Shown here one piece after another: positions 23,695 to 35,560 of a DNA stretch of 64,000 nucleotides. Source of the stretch: Xiphydria camelus. Lineage: Eukaryota; Arthropoda; Insecta; Hymenoptera; Xiphydriidae. The notes below the pieces were generated by a model. That model was not told where the DNA came from, did not search any database, and saw only the letters and a list, made by a program, of their open reading frames with translations. How positions within the stretch are numbered: position 1 is the stretch's first letter; each line of letters opens with the position of its first letter. The DNA is taken from positions 17,291,769 to 17,355,768 of the forward strand of contig OY783201.1 of the NCBI GenBank assembly GCA_963678675.1, in the 5' to 3' direction. A program made the translations under genes and the position numbers.

Positions 23695-23803
23695 TTATCT
23701 TTTCATTGTGAGTGATCACCCATCCAACTACAGTCCGCACTTTTTGCTGCTTAACTTCGTTGATCGGTCGGTGTCCTGGAGTCCTCATCTGCTGAACGCT
23801 CCT
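23695..23803 (-). mobile_element. 5S rRNA-derived SINE-like repeat, copy 1
   Basis: The minus strand reads ACCGACCGATCAACGAAGTT, then AAGCAGC and, after a gap, AGTTGGATGGGTGATC. These correspond to the 5S rRNA internal control region (A-box and C-box). The first third and the 3' stem do not match 5S rRNA, and the same chimeric sequence recurs at 47898-48007, so this is a dispersed 5S-derived repeat rather than a 5S gene. Confidence 0.75.
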
Positions 23804-24910
23804 GTGTGCATGGTGTTCTATTTAGAGAACTTTAAAATCGTTTAACTGTGTCTCTTAAAAACAAAATGTTTCTGTATCGCATCACAACGCTGCACATGTC
23901 AGAAATAATATGGATATACCAAGAACCAAGATGGTCTTAATCAACCTGCATAAGAGTACTCACATCATTATGAATTGTTTAGTTGGTTTGTATAGAGTCC
24001 ATCAGGGAGCAGTAAATTTTAATGCGGAAAAAGCTTTATCGTGAAATATATAGTACATAATAGTAATTTTTGACGCGTCCTCAGTTTACCTTATATTTCC
24101 TATGATGCTGGAAATTTAATAAAAAAAATGTTTTCTAAATTGATGAATTTAGCAATCAACTGTATGTAAAATAGTCAGAAAGTAAACATAATCCATACTA
24201 TTGATATCATTTTACCTATTTATATTGTAGGTATATATTAAAAATATTGCAATTGCACAAAACTCGTATACCCAACGCAACAAAATAAACTCTTAAAACA
24301 TGGCATCAAATAAAATGTGGTTATGGTATGGTAGTTCTATAGCGTCTTTTTTTTGTGGAACAAAAACGCTTGTATTAATACTTATTTACTCTATATAATG
24401 ATTTTATAACAACTGTATTATTATTCTCTATAACTGCCTTATAGAGCTTTTTCTCTTAAGTTCGATAGCAGCTTCCACACATATTCGTAATTTGTTCTCC
24501 GCAGCAAAATTGTAACTTAGCAACCTCTTACACAATAGTTCTATAAAGAAACAATAAGCGACATTACGGAATCATTTTATAAGAGTATCACAGGAGATGG
24601 TATAATTCTATAAGGCACTATTTTACATCGGTTTTACAGTAATTTGATTCTATAAGCACCGTTGCTGTAAAATTGTGTTACTGTACACTCTTATAGGGCT
24701 ACATTAGCAGTTATCTTATAAATGCTCTATAAATTATGCTCTAAGAACGTTCTTGCAACAAATTTAAAAAACAATTCAGTTTCTGAAGGCAAAATAGTCT
24801 CACGTGCCACATTAATGCAACAATTCAGTGCTCTAGATACAACTATAAAACATTAACAGAATATAAAACTCCTATTACTCTAAATTTATAGAACTTCTTT
24901 GCTAGCTGGG

Positions 24911-25137
24911 ATTCTATTGATATTGAAGCCTGATCACTCAGGCAATTTGTGGTCGTATATAAAACTTGCTAGTCACAGGAATATGGGAATTTCACTCTTT
25001 CGTTGTCTAGTTTCTCAAGAAGAATTGTATTACCTGCTCGAAATATTCTACTATTGATATATTAATGATATACCCTGCTTAAAGTTCATACCAACAAATT
25101 ATTAAATGTACTAAATCTGATATTGTATATAGGCATA
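24911..25137. other. Short spacer, no gene
   Basis: AT-rich sequence between the old TTCTATAA element and the pogo-type element. Confidence 0.4.
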
Positions 25138-26648
25138 GGGGAATATCGTCAGAGTTGGGCCACTGTCAGAGTTGGGCCACCACTGTATTTGGTATATGAC
25201 AAGTGCTGCCATCGGTGCAAATGCATGGAATTATTCGTCTCGATGACGGCTAACTTTTAAAAGTATTGACAGTCGCAGAAATTATTTCCAAAAAGTTTCA
25301 GGCCATCGTCTTGTTTTTGATAGTGTTGAAAGGTTTGTAAAACTCGAAAAAAAGTGCCCAGAACTCGGAAAAACCATGCCGCAATTGAAGTAAGTATATA
25401 ATAACATTGTTTGGTCAACCATTAACAAGTTTCCAAAAGGAAATTTTGATTCCTGAGCCTCTCCGGCTGTAGTGAGTTACGATAAAAAAAAAACGAATGT
25501 TGTTAGAGTTGGGTCACTCGTGTAGTCAGAGTTGAGCCACATCCTTTTCTTTTTCTAACAGTGAAATATTATTTCTTAGCATGGTTTTCGCACCGTTAAA
25601 CATTAAAATAATAAATTGTAGAAATAAAAGTCTCATTTCATCACTAAAAAATAAATAAATAACCATTTTTGCAATAACAAAGAATATGAAAATTTGAATT
25701 ACAGATAAAAAATGCTTTATTTCATGTTTTTCAAACCTTTAAACACTAGAATAAATTCTAGAAATAAAAGTCTTCTTGTATAACTTGAAAATAAATAAAT
25801 AACCATTTTGTCAATAACAAATAATATAAACATTTGAATTTTAGATAAAAAATTGCTTTTTTCAGTGTTTCTCGATACAAACGAGTCTCCAAAAGGGCCA
25901 ATTACAATGCAGAGGATATTTCCCTGGCCATTAAAGCCGTATTCGTGGGTCAAGATTCAGTGAGAGTTGCAGCAGATCAATTTAACGTGCCACGCTCAAG
26001 TTTGACGCGGTATATTGAAAAAGTGTCGGAGAAATATAATGACCTTCCCGCTGTCTCGTGACGACTCGAAGACGCCGCAAAAGCGTAAAATATCGAAAAA
26101 AAGCGGACGCGAAACCACCGGCGAAACGAGGCCGCCCACCGAAAAATGCACAAAAGAAAGTAACCTCTGATGACGATGCTGATGTCGATTTTTGCATCAT
26201 TTGTCTCGGACCAATGCCCTTGAAATTGACAAAAAATAATTCGATCGCTTGCATCGATTGCGGAAGAGAAGTGCACTTCAAGTGCGCGAAAATAACAAAA
26301 AGTTATTTTTTATGTCAAAATTGCGACTCAGATTAAATTAATTTTCTGAGTTTTTCATCGTGAATATGTCAAAATGTATAAAAACCAATAAAATATTGCA
26401 TACCATTCCATAAAAACCGGTTTCAGTACATATTTCATGTAATTTCAGTGGTGGCCCAACCCTGACTACTTTTTGTTTTGTTTCGTCAATAACTTTTTTT
26501 TCCGATGTCGCAGCAAGTTGCCATAAATATATGTTACAGATAAGGGTTTAAACTTTCGAATTAAAAAAAATATTTAGGAATATTCAAATTTTTGAAAAAG
26601 ATACAGAGAATAATCAAAAAGTGGCCCAACTCTAACGACATTCCCCTA
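25138..26648 (+). mobile_element. pogo-type element with internal deletion
   Basis: TIRs TAGGGGAATATCGTCAGAGT and, inverted, TAGGGGAATGTCGTTAGAGT, with TA ends as used by Tc1/mariner/pogo elements. The subterminal motif CAGAGTTGGGCCAC recurs near 25151, 25167, 25530, 26450 (inverted) and 26622 (inverted). It contains the start and end of a transposase gene but no DDE domain. Confidence 0.82.
25376..26336 (+). pseudogene. Deleted pogo-type transposase: Psq HTH joined to Cys-rich tail
   Basis: Exon 1 is tiny (25376-25389, MPQL plus two bases) with a GTAAGT donor. It joins in frame to an acceptor TTTTTCAG at 25865. Exon 2 encodes a Pipsqueak-type helix-turn-helix (NYNAEDISLAIKAV, RVAADQFNVPRSSLTRYI) and stops soon after. 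From 26058 a different frame encodes a basic linker (RGRPPKNAQKK) and a PHD-like tail with the pairs CIIC, CIDC, HFKC and CQNC, ending CDSD. In pogo-like insect transposons the DDE domain lies between these two parts; here it is missing, and the join is out of frame. Confidence 0.78.
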
Positions 26649-26737
26649 CTTATTCATTTTAATACCAGTACATTATTTAAAAGAAAGATACAACTTTGAC
26701 ATTCCATGGATCCAGGTAGAAAGATTTATATATAACC

Positions 26738-27557
26738 ATATACCGCATGTCCTATGGCCAACCGCGCAGGTGAGCTGCGACCTGAATTCTTGACTTCGGC
26801 AGTATTTATGGTACAGTTAGAGTGGGCTTCAGACGAGTGCGCTGCATAAGAACGAAAAGTGTCGACTGCTCTTCTAGTAGCTGTCAATTCGGGAGATCAA
26901 AGCGTTTCCTGTAACCTCAAAATCGTAAAGTTTTGAATTAGTAGTGAATAATGTGTAGAAGTGATGAGAAATAATCATAAATAATCTTCCGAATTGGCAC
27001 CTTAGGTATCGCTCACGCCACTTCGTAAAACTACTTCCTAGACACGCGCGGTGCTAGCGCGGAAATAATTTCTGAAACAAATAGGCATGAGGCGTGTAAT
27101 TCGGTTGGACATCGAAAAAACCCGAATGATTGTTAACTCTCACTTCTGAACATTACTTACCATTTATTCAAAGATTCACGATTTCGAGCTTAGACTTCGA
27201 TTTCCCGAATTGATAGCCATCGGGAGATCAGACGTTTCACACTTTTCGTAAGAACGCAGCGTAAGAGCGAAAAGCGTCATCTGATTTCCCGATGGCTGTC
27301 AATTCGGAAGATTATTTATGATTATTTCTCATCACTTCTACAAATTATTCACTACTAATTCAAAACTTTACGATTTTGAGGTTACACGAAACGCTTCGAT
27401 CTCCCGAATTGACAGCTATTAGAAGAGCAGTCGACACTTTTCGTTCTTATGCAGCGCACTCGTCTGAAGCCCACTCTAACTGTACCATAAATACTGCCGA
27501 AGTCAAGAATTCAGGTCGCAGCTCACCTGCGCGGTTGGCCATAGGACATGCGGTATA
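26738..27557. mobile_element. Foldback element with about 260-bp arms
   Basis: Starts TATACCGCATGTCCTATGGC and ends in the inverse. Arms about 26738-27000 and 27299-27557. The arm interior contains CTGTCAATTCGGGAGATC, linking it to the GATCGAAGCG foldback family. The 300-bp centre has further short inversions of the same motif. Confidence 0.85.
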
Positions 27558-27829
27558 GTGTACTGGATATAATCAGGTCTAAAATTTGTTTCTATCTGAT
27601 TATACAAGGTGTTTTGCCTAACTTGACCATTTAAAATATCATGGTTACTTTTGATGATAGGAAAAAATGCATAGAAAAAATTATTCGATATAAAAGTGCA
27701 AATATATTCTGATTAGCAAAAGATTATTCTAAAATTAGTTTTGTCATGAGTTACGAAAGTTATTTTAATAGTTTTAAATGAAACTCCATATTTTTATTCA
27801 CACAAAGGTCATAAAGCGCATTCAGATTT

Positions 27830-27830
27830 G

Positions 27831-27897
<67 letters not shown>
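27830..27897. repeat. Poly(A) then (TA)n microsatellite
   Basis: A short A-run is followed by about 26 TA repeats. Confidence 0.95.
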
Positions 27898-27899
<2 letters not shown>

Positions 27900-27939
27900 G
27901 AAATGCCTTTTTAATACACGACTTGTGAGGTATTATATC

Positions 27940-28070
27940 TCGAAGTACAAGAGTAAATTATTCTGCGTGCGAGTAGTACATAAGTTCGGAGTACATAGCC
28001 GTACTCCGAACTTATCTACTACTAACGCGCAACGTAACCTACTCTTATTTATACTTTGAGTAGCAATATA
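27940..28070. repeat. Short hairpin repeat
   Basis: Perfect inner inverted repeat TAAGTTCGGAGTAC...GTACTCCGAACTTA (27981-28016), extended by weaker flanking inversion (AGTAGTA/TACTACT). A MITE remnant is possible. Confidence 0.6.
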
Positions 28071-28319
28071 TCACAAACCAATCATTCAATGGGCACTTCA
28101 TCTTATACCTTTATTGTTACTCTCGACGAGCTCTATAACTCTTATACTCGTATAAATGAATATATCAAGTAGATATTATGACCAATTAAAATGGTCTTTG
28201 TAACTCGTAGACAAATGAATCCGAGAACAATTTTGTTTACTAATTGAAGTATTCATTGCTCTGTATTGAAGAGTATTCCTCTGAATCCTTTTACATTTGT
28301 ACCAACGAAGGCAACTATG

Positions 28320-28875
28320 ATAACACAGCTCCACAAAAAAATCGAACAAATGCTTCCTCTGACCAGACCAGTATATCTTTATGTTTTTGAGGTCGTTGAA
28401 TCCGAATCCAGTGTCCGTTTGTCTCCACCACGTCACGTTCAAGGTCATTTCAAGGTCAAATCCTGGAAAAATAGTAAAATCTATTGAAATTATTATTCCT
28501 ATATATTTTTGAGGTCGCTGAATCCAAATCCGATGTCCGCTTGATCTGATAAGGTCAAATTCAAGGTAATTTCAAGGTCAAATGTATTTATTCTGCCAAA
28601 AATGAATTTTTGACTGCAGATTCTAAAAGAACGGGAAATTTTGCGTCTAGATATGTATTCCATTTTTTTGATAAAAACCCCCAAGGTCATTTCAAGGTCA
28701 CTTCATATTATTGTATGGAAGGTTCGTATGACAATTGCAAAAATAAGAAAATGTGTCTTCACGGGAATAAACTACTACGTCAATATATTTTCGAGGTCAC
28801 TGATGTGAGTTAGAATCCGAGGTTCGCTGGCCTCTGTATGTTAGGGTCAAGTTCATTTAAAGGTCAAATTCAGCA
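28320..28875. repeat. Repeat rich in TCAAGGTCA half-sites
   Basis: About ten copies of AAGGTCA, most as TTCAAGGTCA, in loosely repeated blocks with TTTTTGAGGTCGCTGAATCC. An inverted partial copy is at 32990-33115 (starting AAATGACCTTGACG). No gene. Confidence 0.75.
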
Positions 28876-29143
28876 ATAATTATTCAACACAAAAAACCCC
28901 AAAGCCATTAAATTCTTAAACTCCATAGCCCATAAACCTCATAAACCCTTTACCCCATAACGCTGTAAGAAGGAGACTTGTATATTGTTAAACCTCGAAA
29001 CTTAGTATGTACGAGACATATGTGTACTTTAACCACTCAAACGATTTTCATAACACCATGACCTTCCAACCTCGTGACCCCATAACCTAGTAATTCATTG
29101 GCACCGTAGTCGCGTGTGAGGTAATGATATTTTATGCTAAACA

Positions 29144-29161
29144 CCCCCCCCCCCCCCCCCC
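29144..29161. repeat. Homopolymer C run
   Basis: Eighteen consecutive C. The sequence just after it (about 29165-29235) is related to the inverse of 33815-33900, in the centre of another element. Confidence 0.9.
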
Positions 29162-29341
29162 TACTATCAGCCTAACCCGGGAACAATGACGTGGACGTAG
29201 TAGGTTTCTGTTCCCTTGGGGTACTTTTTTAACGTGAGTTCTCCTTGCCTCTCACTAATAATAAGACCGATATAACAATGAATAAAAATAATAAAAATTG
29301 AATAAATACGAAAAGGAAAAAGAATAAAAGAAAATGTAACC

Positions 29342-30066
29342 CCTCAAAAACAGATTCTCTGTAAAAAAAGGCGGCATGTTCATTCAGTGCCAACAAAAAT
29401 TGATACGTAAAATACTCTCCAAAAAAGATTTGAAATCAATTAAGATCGCCATGTTCAAGATTTATGTATAAAAAGTAAAAGGCATCATTTGAAAGGAAAA
29501 TTATTGTAACTCGTTACTAAAAAATTCGACTAAAAAATGTAGGTATAAAGAAATTTTCATAAAAAAGAACTTGCCGCGTTTAAGTTTTCATATTTTGTCC
29601 ACTATACCGAATAATTTGCAGTGCTTGGACGGTGCTAGTGATTCATAAATTGCACTGCCGAAGTCAAATTCAGAGAAATTCAGAAGGCCCCCGCCTGATC
29701 GGTTTCTCGTGCGACGTTCGGTATACTGGTGGTATCATATAAGTGTATGAATTTATTTAAAATCTCTCATAAGTGCATAAACATCGAATGTAATTCTCTG
29801 TACATTTTTTATTTTGAAGGAAAAAACGCGGCAAGTTCTTTTTTATGAAAATTTGTTTATACCTAAATTTTTTTAGTCGAATTTTTTAGTAACGAGTTAC
29901 AATAATTTTCCTTTCAAATGATGCCTTTTACTTTTTATACATAAATCTTGAACATGGCGATCTTAATTGATTTCAAATCTTTTTTGGAGAGTATTTTACG
30001 TATCAATTTTTGTTGGCACTGAATGAACATGCCGCCTTTTTTTACAGAGAATCTGTTCTTGAGGGG
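29342..30066. mobile_element. Foldback element with about 240-bp arms
   Basis: Arms 29342-29580 and 29828-30066 are almost identical inverted copies (outer CAGATTCTCTGTAAAAAAAG; inner AAAAGAACTTGCCGCG). The 247-bp loop holds sequence bounded by CTATACCGAATAAT and GTTCGGTATACTGG, possibly a smaller nested element of the TATACCG family. Confidence 0.88.
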
Positions 30067-30574
30067 GGATTTCATTACTTTTTGAAATTTATTCATGAGG
30101 AGAATACGTACCTACATGTAGGAGAATAGCTTTTTATTACCACCAAATTAAAATCTCACATTTTATACCGATACGAGCTAATTAATTATAACCACGTTAC
30201 TTTTGATTTATTCTCGTGATATTTTGAAAGGGATTTATAAACTAGAGTGCCCTTATATTTTTCACTTTGATTTAGTATTTTGGAGAAATAAAACATACCG
30301 CTTTCGAATTTACAGGCCATCGGATTTTTCTTATATCTTGGTCGTCTTCAGAAATCCATGTAGACATTTTACCTTTAACTCTCTAACAATAAGTATACTC
30401 TTCCAATAACCGCGACGAATTGTTTCATCACATGTAAAGATACTACTTATGACAGTATATATGTTGTTACATATTAACTCGAGACGTTGGAATAGTTTTA
30501 AGAAATCCTTTTGCATGCACCGCTGAAATTTTGCCCTTACTCGTAAATAAATTTCTCAAGTCACTCGCAAAGTT

Positions 30575-30725
30575 ACGTATACGCATCTAAGCGAATAGAC
30601 CAATCAGGATCAAGTATTCCGTTGTGGTGAGAGAGGGTCCTGATTGATCTACTCGCTAAGATGCGTATACGTTTCCTGATACGGAATACTTGATCCTGAT
30701 TGGTCTATTCGCTAAGATGCGTGCA
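30575..30725. repeat. AGCGAATAGACCAATCAGGA repeat pair
   Basis: Two copies (one inverted) of a block that also occurs in the CCCCGATAGCC elements near 6434 and 40676. Confidence 0.8.
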
Positions 30726-30744
30726 CGCAAAGATACGAGCGAGT

Positions 30745-31925
30745 TCGAGAAAGGGGCCTCTGTCGGTAGCTGTCAACTCGGGAGATCGAAGTATCTAACC
30801 TCGAAATTGTTAATTTGTAAATAATAATGAATAATGTGTAGAAGTGATAAATAATTATTCGGGTTTCTTCGATGAGTTTCCCCAAGTGTTTAAAAATCGG
30901 TGTCCATAACTGTGGCTTCAACTTCCAGCGATTAAGTAAGTAATTACTGGAGAACGAGTAGGTTACAAGATTTTCATGAAGTTTTTGACGGTTTTCTTGC
31001 ATGTCCCCTTTCATAAGGTGCAAACAAAGAGGATGTAACTTCTGTTCTATCCTGAAGAAAATGAGTCCATCGACATCAGACATTGTCGAACTTATAACGG
31101 AGCGCCTTTCACCCACGGTATTTTCATTGCAATATGCGCTTTTCATTTCAACTATTCCTGCTTTAAATAACTTTCACTTCTTTCAAAGTATTTACCTCTT
31201 GTACGAATTGTTGATCGTAGGGGGCAGCAATCAATGATTGTGACTAATCGTAGACAAATTATTCCTGCGATGATGTTCCAGTTGCGAAGCATACACTAGC
31301 AAGTCAGCTTACAGCGTCCGATATTTAGTATCAACTTTACCTCTTTTGGAATGCCCATCACCCGAGCTAAATCACGATTACGTTAACGTTAATCGCCGAA
31401 TAGACCGTGAGCTTGGGCACATTATCGCAGTAGTAGTTCGGCACACTTGTCTACGACGAGTCGCTATTATTGATCGCTACCTCCTACGACGAACAGTTCA
31501 TAAAAGGTTATTAGCTTGAAAGAAGTAAAAGTTATTTAACCCTGGAATAGTTGAAACGAGAAGCGCGTATTGCAATTAATGTACCGCTCGATGACAAGTC
31601 TGACATTCTCCAATGTCCATCGAGTCATCTTTTTACGGACAGGACACGAGCTAGATCCGCTTCAGTTACACCTGTACGAGATGACATGTCAGAAAATCAT
31701 GAGTCTTCATGAAAATCTTCTAACCTACTCGTTCTGCAGTAATACTTAATAATATCACTGGAAGTTGAAGCAACAGTTATTGGCAAAAATCGGACACCGG
31801 TTTTTAAACACTTGGGGAATATCATCGAAGAAACCCGAATGATTATTTCTCACCACTTCTACATATTAGTAATCATTATTTACAAATTAACGATTTCGAT
31901 CTCCCGAATTGAAAGGTATCGGGAG
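30745..31925. mobile_element. Degenerate long foldback element
   Basis: Imperfect inverted arms about 30745-31260 and 31440-31925. Landmarks include CACTTGGGGAA/TTCCCCAAGTG, CGAAGAAACCCGAAT/ATTCGGGTTTCTTCG and CTCGGGAGATCGAAG. Many mismatches and indels point to an old element. No coding region was recognised. Confidence 0.75.
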
Positions 31926-32378
31926 ATCAGACTTTTGACACTTTTCGCTCAGCTCGTAAGACCGCAGCGCACTCTCCCGAAGCCAACTCTTAAAGCACCG
32001 AGCCAACCACTTCCAGCCAAATGTCAGGGAAATTCAAAATCAGGAGTTTTTGCCAGAGGACATTCGGTATATGTTGTTACATATATTAACTCGAGACGTT
32101 GGAATAGTGTTAAGAAATCCTTTTGCATGCACCGCTGAAATTTCGCCCTTACTCGTAAATAAATTTCTAGCACAGCATCGATATTTTGCTGCACCTGTAT
32201 TCTTCTGGGGCCTAAGAGATAATTATAAAAACCGCATATAATTCAACCCTGACAACTACAATCTTATCGAGCTGTACCTTATTCAGGAGATTTTTCGACG
32301 TAATGACTCCGAAACGTTTCTATGATGTTTTGCAACGTTCACGAATTTATCGAGAAATATATATTTCTAACATACGGT

Positions 32379-32985
32379 AATGTTCACGAATATTGTAAAA
32401 TATCGCAGAAATGTTACAGAAAAGTTATGATATTTTGTAATTTCCATCATTACACTAGAGGCGAAGAAGAGATGAAATAGAAGTGAGGTACACGTACACT
32501 TCACGTTTGACAGGTCGGTATATAAATTGGAACTTGTGATAGTATAATACAAAAGAGGAAATGTATCGATAAAGAAAAAATAATAATAAAGTAGTTACTC
32601 CATTATTGTAATCCAATAACATTGTGTATTACTTATTTTTCTGCCACGACTTTAATTGCTGATAGTGAAGAAAAATCAAATTTATTAGTTGATCCATCCA
32701 CTATCAACAATCAAAGTCGTGTCAGAAAAATAATGAATACGATGGAATTGGATTACAATAATGGAGTAACTACTTTATTATTATTTTTTCTTTGTCGATA
32801 TATTTCCTTTTTCGTATTATACCATCACAAGTTCCAATTTATATACCGACCTGTCAAACGTGAAGTGTACACGTACCTCACTTCTATTTCATCTCTTCTT
32901 CACCTCTGGTGTAACGATGGAAATTACAAAATATCATAACTTTTCTGTAACATTTCTGCGATATTTTACAATATTCGTGAACACT
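32379..32985. mobile_element. Foldback element with about 245-bp arms
   Basis: Arms about 32379-32620 and 32740-32985 (outer AATGTTCACGAATATTGT / ACAATATTCGTGAACA). The loop is itself inverted around CACGACTTTAATTG...CAATCAAAGTCGTG, so almost the whole 600 bp can fold. Confidence 0.88.
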
Positions 32986-32989
32986 ACCT

Positions 32990-33115
32990 TCTTTAAATGA
33001 CCTTGACGTGACGTGATGGAGACAAACGGACACCGGATTCAGATTCAGCGACCCCAAGAACAAAGATACTGGTCGGGTCAGAGGAAGCATTTTTTCGTTT
33101 TTTTTTTTGTGGAGC
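32990..33115. repeat. Inverted partial copy of the 28320 repeat
   Basis: The reverse complement matches 28320-28460, including CTTCCTCTGACC, CACAGCTCCACA and CAAGGTCATTT, with moderate divergence. Confidence 0.75.
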
Positions 33116-33295
33116 TGTGTAATTTAAGTTGTAAAGTTAGGTGAAACTTAACTTTTGACGTGAAATTTATGTATGATCATATAAATATATAAATACTCAT
33201 ATGTGTGATCAGATCTAACTGGAAATACCATAACCAGATCTCCTCTCAGTCTGATTATATACAAACATCCTTATGATCATATACAGATAATTATA

Positions 33296-34344
33296 CAGGG
33301 TGTCCGTAAAGTATGGAAACGGTTGAATATCTCGAAAAGTATGCTTCAGATCGAGAAACGAAAAAATACGTATCTGATATATTTTTAAAAAACTATCAAA
33401 TCACACCAAGATTGATCCCACACCCCAACCCCTGTGGGTGGGGGAGGGGGAAGCTTCAAAATCTTAAATAGGAACCCCCACTTTTGATTGCATATTCGAT
33501 TTCTACATTAGAAACTACATAACTTTTATTTGAAACATTTTTTTCGATTCGTGGCAGATGGCGTTATAATCGACGAAATTCAAATTTTTCGGTTTGTGTA
33601 CAAACAGCAGTGTACAAAACAAAACCTGTAAATGTCGATGAATTGAGAGAAAAAATAATACAATGCTCGCGCGAATATGATAACAGCAGAAACTTTGCAA
33701 AAGGTAAATGAAAACATATATGCACGATTTGGGACACTGTCAAGTAGCTGGAGAGGTGAGCATTTTCAACATTTAATTAATTAGGGGACTCATCTGAATC
33801 AAGCACCCCGATGGTGAGAGGCGAGGGGACTCACCTGAATCAAGCACCCCGAAGGGAACAGAAAACTATTATGTCCACGTCGTTGCTTCTGGGTTACGCT
33901 AAAAGTACTTCTTTACCAGATTTTTAAATGTCTAACGACAAAAGATTTACTGTAAATTCAAATTTGCAAAACAAAAATTACAGCAAATGTAAATTTCTAT
34001 CGCAATTGTATTGCAGAATCGAATAAATCGACTCTCAATTGCAAAAACCGAAAAATTTGAATTTCGTCGATTATAGCGCCATCTGCCACGAATCGAAAAA
34101 AATGTTTCAAATAAAAGTTATGTAGTTTCTAATCTAGAATGCGAATATGCAATCAAAAGTGGGGGTTCCTATTTAAGATTTTGAAACTTCCCCCTCCCAC
34201 ACCCACAGGGGTTGGGGTGTGGGATCAATCTTGGTGTCATTTGATAGTTTTTTTTAAATATATCAGATACGTATTTTTTCGTTTCCCGATCTGAAGCATA
34301 CTTTTCGAGATATTTTACCGTTTCCATACTTTACGGACACCCTG
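33296..34344. mobile_element. Foldback MITE CAGGGTGTCCGTAAAGTATG, TA-flanked
   Basis: About 305-bp inverted arms starting CAGGGTGTCCGTAAAGTATG, with TA on both outer sides as for Tc1/mariner-mobilised elements. A unique centre (33600-34045) contains two copies of GACTCA(T/C)CTGAATCAAGCAC. No transposase. Confidence 0.88.
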
Positions 34345-34445
34345 TATATATACTCTAGATGTCTGATATTAATATAGAACAATATCTTATGTTAATATCT
34401 ATATATTGTTATATGTTATCTTTATTATATTATACGTATATATAT

Positions 34446-35387
34446 ACGGGTGAGCCAAATGTATGGAAACGGTGGAATAACTTTCGAAGGAGACATTTTG
34501 AAGAAAAATATTTCAAACAAAACATTTAGGATTTTTCCCTGGCCATCCAATGGTGACCTTGAATCTGACCATGAACTCGACCTTGAAGGTCATTCCAAGG
34601 TCAAGGTCGCTTTTTTAAATGGGAACCCCTATTTTTTATGGCGGATTTGGAAGGAGCGGAAAATTTTACGTCCGAATATGACCTTTGACCTTGACCTTGG
34701 ATTCAAGGTAACCATGAATCTGACCTTGACCTCGACCTTGAAGTTCATTCCAAGTTCAAGGTATCTTTTTTAAATGGAAACCTACATTTTTTATCCACCG
34801 ATTTATCTGAAATTTGGTACGGGGGTTTTTTGGGTTGCTGATTACGATTCTGAAGATAGATTTTGAAAATACTTCAATACAAGATGACGGATCCAAGATA
34901 GTGGCAAAATTTTGGAATATCCACCGATTTATCCAAAATGTTGTGCTCATGTCACCTTGCCTTAAGTGGCCGGTTGCTAACACCATAAAAAATGTAGGTT
35001 GCCATTTAAAAAAGATACCTTGAACTTGGAATTAATTTCAAGGTCGAGGTCATGGTCAGATTCATGGTTACCATTAGATGGCCAAGGAAAAAACCTAAAA
35101 CTTTCCTATTTGATCTTTGACCTTTACCTTGAATCCAAGGTCAAGGTCAATGGTCATATTCGGACGTAAAATTTTCCGCTCCTTCCAAATCCGCCATAAA
35201 AATAGGGGTTCCCATTTAAAAAAGCGACCTTGACCTTGGAATGACCTTCAAGGTCGAATTCATAGTCAGATTCAAGGTCACCATTGGATGGCCAGGGAAA
35301 AATCCTAAATGTTTTGTTTGAAACATTTTTCTTCAAAATGTCTCCCTCGAAAGTTATTCCACCGTTTCCATACATTTGGCTCACCCT
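34446..35387. mobile_element. Foldback MITE GGGTGAGCCAAATGTATGG, half-site rich
   Basis: About 310-bp inverted arms; the TIR shares TATGGAAACGGT with the preceding element. Arms and centre contain many CAAGGTCA / TGACCTTG copies, some as tandem GACCTTGACCTTG. The centre also has GGGTTGCTGATTACGA and GATGACGGATCC, linking it to the repeat at 59660 and 63290. Confidence 0.88.
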
Positions 35388-35399
35388 GTATATATAGGT

Positions 35400-35560
35400 A
35401 TATATATATATATATATAGTCCGATCCGATCCGATCCGCTCCGATCCGCTTTAGATCCGATTATGTCAAACCATATATATATATTGTCCTATATCAATAC
35501 TAGATGTACAGATTCTGTATGATAATTATAATTATGGTTTGATATAATCGGATCTAAAGT
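35400..35560. repeat. TA run, GATCC minisatellite and small hairpin
   Basis: Short TA run, then GATCCGATCCGATCCG tandem pentamers, then an inverted pair TAGATCCGATTATGTCAAACC / GGTTTGATATAATCGGATCTA. Possibly a small MITE. Confidence 0.65.

Larger units (their letters stand above)
21624..24910. mobile_element. Old element rich in TTCTATAA / GAACGTTC, interrupted by insertions
   Basis: Segments 21640-21940 and 24330-24910 share a distinctive vocabulary (GTTCTATAAA, AAGAACGTTCTT). The outer ends are weakly inverted (AGGTAGCAA... and ...TTGCTAGCT). The Helitron fragment, a palindrome and a 5S-derived SINE sit between them, so I infer one older element split by later insertions. Confidence 0.45.
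30465..32172. repeat. About 95-bp direct repeats bracketing a 1.5-kb segment
   Basis: Copies at about 30465-30558 and 32077-32172 share TTAACTCGAGACGTTGGAAT and CCTTTTGCATGCACCGCTGA, with few differences. Between them lies a degenerate foldback element. Confidence 0.85.

Noticed and set aside
23695..23803. Functional 5S rRNA gene
   Set aside because: Only the internal control region matches. The 5' third and the terminal stem do not, and the same chimera recurs at 47898.
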